DNA of 6,977 nt from Actinomycetes bacterium (GTDB lineage: Bacteria > Actinomycetota > Actinomycetes > Propionibacteriales > Propionibacteriaceae). The position numbers were made by a program, and so were the translations under genes. The notes beneath the pieces were generated by a model. That model did no database searches. It was not told where the DNA came from and saw only the letters and a list, made by a program, of their open reading frames with translations. Where the stretch lies: assembly GCA_023432725.1 (NCBI GenBank), contig JAEYUH010000020.1, positions 1 to 6,977 of the forward strand. The letters are read 5' to 3'. Positions 5,573 to 6,977 of this stretch are shown piece by piece; within the stretch, counting starts at the first letter, position 1, and each line of letters opens with the position of its first letter.

Positions 5573-5896
5573 TCAGAGGTACTCCTCGAGGGCCCGCACC
5601 AGGGTGGCCTTGGTCTTGCCGCCCTGGAACTGCTTGACCACGTCGCCGCCGACGAAGACCTGGATCGTCGGCAGGCCGAGGATGCCGTACTTGATGGTGG
5701 TGTCGGTGTTGAGGTCGGCGTTCAGCTTGACGAAGGAGATCTTGTCGCCGTACTCGACGGCGAGCTCCTCGATGATCGGTGAGAGCTGCTTGCACGGCGC
5801 GCACCACTCCGCCCAGTAGTCGACTACGACCGGCTTGGACGAGTTCAGCACCTCGTCGGTGAAGGTGGCGTCGGTGACTTCGGCGACAGCGGCCAT
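5573..5896 (-). CDS. trxA: thioredoxin
   Basis: A 107-residue single-domain thioredoxin, a cytosolic dithiol reductant. The active site is W31-C32-A-P-C35; Asp26 is the buried acid and Pro76 (GLPTIQVF) the cis-proline, all at the same numbers as in E. coli thioredoxin. The usual WCGPC is WCAPC here, a variant I recall from other bacteria and compatible with activity. The start is an ATG preceded by GAGGAG at 5-nt spacing. It lies 72 nt after trxB, whose product reduces it, and 37 nt before map. There is no signal peptide or membrane anchor, so it is cytosolic. Full length, with nothing broken. Confidence 0.96.
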   Translation of the reverse strand: MAAVAEVTDATFTDEVLNSSKPVVVDYWAEWCAPCKQLSPIIEELAVEYGDKISFVKLNADLNTDTTIKYGILGLPTIQVFVGGDVVKQFQGGKTKATLVRALEEYL

Positions 5897-5901
5897 GGGG
5901 G

Positions 5902-5907
5902 CTCCTC
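5902..5907 (-). promoter_or_regulatory. Shine-Dalgarno of trxA
   Basis: Minus-strand GAGGAG followed by five C residues and then the trxA ATG at 5896. It is a strong site, so trxA can be translated independently of trxB, at a higher rate if needed. Confidence 0.65.
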
Positions 5908-5939
5908 GGGTGCGGGACGGGTGGTGGACTTGTGGATGC

Positions 5940-5961
5940 GGCTCCGGCCGCCGGACCAGCC
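5940..5961. repeat. imperfect inverted repeat between trxB and trxA
   Basis: GGCT-CCGG and CCGG-AGCC pair around a 3-nt centre, with three extra bases (ACC on the plus strand) on one side. On the minus-strand transcript it would form just after the trxB stop. There is no T-run. It might act as a weak attenuator or RNA-processing stem that separates trxB and trxA levels. It is GC-only apart from single A/T pairs, so chance is a real alternative. Confidence 0.25.
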
Positions 5962-5968
5962 TAAGGGT

Positions 5969-6937
5969 TCAGGCCGACACCGCATCGGCCAGCGCGGCGC
6001 CGGAATCGGCGAGCGCTGCCAGGTAGCGCTCGGCGTCCAGAGCGGCCGCGCAACCGGTGCCCGCTGCCGTGATCGCCTGCCGGTAGCTGTGGTCGACCAG
6101 GTCGCCTGCGGCGAACACCCCCGGCACGTTCGTGCGGGTGGTCGGAGCGTCGACCATGACGTAACCGGCCGCGTCCACCTCGACCTGACCACGCACCAGC
6201 TCCGAGCGCGGGTCGTGCCCGATCGCCACGAAGAGGCCCTGGACGGGCAGCTCGCGCGTCGCACCGGTGACCGTGTCGGTCAGGGTGAGCGAGGACACCG
6301 ACGACTCGCCGTTGATCCCCGTCACCGTCGAGTTCCACGCGAAGCTGAGCTTCGGGTCGGCCTCGGCCCTGGCGATCATGATCTTGGACGCGCGCAACTC
6401 GTCGCGCCGGTGGATGACGGTGACCGAGCGGGCGAACCGGGTGAGGAAGGTGGCCTCCTCCAGCGCCGAGTCACCCCCGCCCACCACGGCGATGTCCTTG
6501 TCGCGGAAGAAGAAGCCGTCGCAGGTGGCGCACCACGACACCCCACGGCCCGACAGCCGGTCCTCGTCCGGCAGGCCGAGACGGCGGTAGCCCGACCCCA
6601 TGGCGAGGATCACCGCGCGCGCCCTGTGGACGGTGCCGTCGGAGTCGGTGACCGATTTCACGGGCCCGGTGAGGTCGACCGCGGTGACGTCGTCGGTGAT
6701 GATCTCCGCGCCGAACCGGGCGGCCTGGGCCCGCATCGCAATCATCAGGTCGGGGCCCATGATCCCCTCGGCGAAGCCGGGGAAGTTCTCCACCTCGGTG
6801 GTGTTCATCAACGCGCCGCCGGCGGTGAGCGCACCCTCGAACAACAGCGGCTTCAGGTTCGCACGCGCGGTGTAGACGCCCGCGGTGTAGCCGGCCGGGC
6901 CGGAGCCGATGATGATGACGTCACGAATCTCAGACAT
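5969..6937 (-). CDS. trxB: thioredoxin-disulfide reductase
   Basis: A 322-residue low-Mr thioredoxin reductase that passes electrons from NADPH through FAD to thioredoxin. The FAD-binding loop is GSGPAG (11-16), the redox pair Cys136-Ala-Thr-Cys139 (in SWCATCDG), the NADPH loop GGGDSA (153-158) with HRR (176-178) selecting the 2'-phosphate, and the second FAD motif GVFAAGDL (273-280). Length and domain order match the bacterial enzyme. The ATG 6937-6935 has GAGGAA immediately upstream at short spacing, and the N-terminus [16 protein letters not shown] is typical. It precedes trxA on the same strand. In actinomycetes this pair is commonly under a thiol-stress sigma factor (SigR/SigH); the matching -35 would lie outside or at the very edge of the window, so this cannot be judged. 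Confidence 0.97.
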   Translation of the reverse strand: MSEIRDVIIIGSGPAGYTAGVYTARANLKPLLFEGALTAGGALMNTTEVENFPGFAEGIMGPDLMIAMRAQAARFGAEIITDDVTAVDLTGPVKSVTDSDGTVHRARAVILAMGSGYRRLGLPDEDRLSGRGVSWCATCDGFFFRDKDIAVVGGGDSALEEATFLTRFARSVTVIHRRDELRASKIMIARAEADPKLSFAWNSTVTGINGESSVSSLTLTDTVTGATRELPVQGLFVAIGHDPRSELVRGQVEVDAAGYVMVDAPTTRTNVPGVFAAGDLVDHSYRQAITAAGTGCAAALDAERYLAALADSGAALADAVSA

Positions 6938-6966
6938 GGTTCCTCAGCGCTGTTCTCGGGGTGCCC

Positions 6967-6972
6967 ACTCTA
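6967..6972 (-). promoter_or_regulatory. possible -10 element of trxB
   Basis: Minus-strand TAGAGT fits TAnnnT, 29 nt upstream of the trxB ATG, giving a leader of about 20-23 nt that includes the GAGGAA site (6940-6945). The -35 region falls outside the window, so a housekeeping or alternative sigma factor cannot be assigned. Confidence 0.35.
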
Positions 6973-6977
6973 CCGGC

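Noticed and set aside
4819..5637. Plus-strand open frame opposite map and the end of trxA
   Set aside because: It spans two real minus-strand genes and their intergenic gap and has no recognisable motif.
5931..5939. TGTGGATGC between trxB and trxA as a DnaA box
   Set aside because: It matches seven of nine bases of TGTGGATAA and I see no cluster of such boxes; a single near-match is expected by chance.
1..6977. CRISPR, toxin-antitoxin, phage, transposon or biosynthetic cluster
   Set aside because: No direct-repeat arrays, transposase or integrase motifs, or small paired genes are visible; all coding space is explained by housekeeping-type genes.

Overview
The window is high-GC, densely packed bacterial chromosome. 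Gene content, GTG/TTG starts and several short or apparently leaderless 5' ends point to an actinomycete (Actinomycetota). Protein character is loosely compatible with Propionibacteriales or a relative, but I cannot fix the genus. Nearly every base is assigned to nine protein genes. I see no RNA gene, mobile element, CRISPR array or phage remnant.

Right-hand block (4759-6977, minus strand): trxB, then trxA, then a type I methionine aminopeptidase. trxB and trxA form the NADPH-dependent thioredoxin system. The aminopeptidase follows trxA after 37 nt and may be cotranscribed with it.

Centre (4172-4758): a single plus-strand gene for a GNAT-type acetyltransferase with an N-terminal CPYC motif. 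Its stop codon directly abuts the stop codon of map inside a perfect 14-bp palindrome. It is divergent from the aminotransferase gene across a 59-bp promoter region that contains a tight 6-2-6 dyad.

Left-hand block (1-4171, minus strand): a fold-type I PLP aminotransferase, a D-alanine--D-alanine ligase family protein, a SURF1 family protein and a DUF3817 membrane protein. Spacings are 10 nt, 4 nt and a 4-nt overlap, so this is almost certainly one transcription unit. After an 87-nt gap with two inverted repeats comes a secreted D-Ala-D-Ala carboxypeptidase (PBP4/DacB type), cut by the window start after 221 codons.

The functions mix peptidoglycan precursor metabolism (Ddl, DacB), cytochrome oxidase assembly (SURF1), redox homeostasis (TrxA/TrxB) and protein N-terminal maturation (Map). 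From memory, actinobacterial trxB-trxA, this acetyltransferase type and this aminotransferase often lie near parAB and the origin; no parAB or convincing DnaA-box cluster is in view. I find no evidence for a wholly new system. The points most worth checking are the divergent operator-like dyad, the altered ATP loop of the ligase and its pairing with the aminotransferase, the CPYC acetyltransferase beside thioredoxin, and the stop-stop palindrome.
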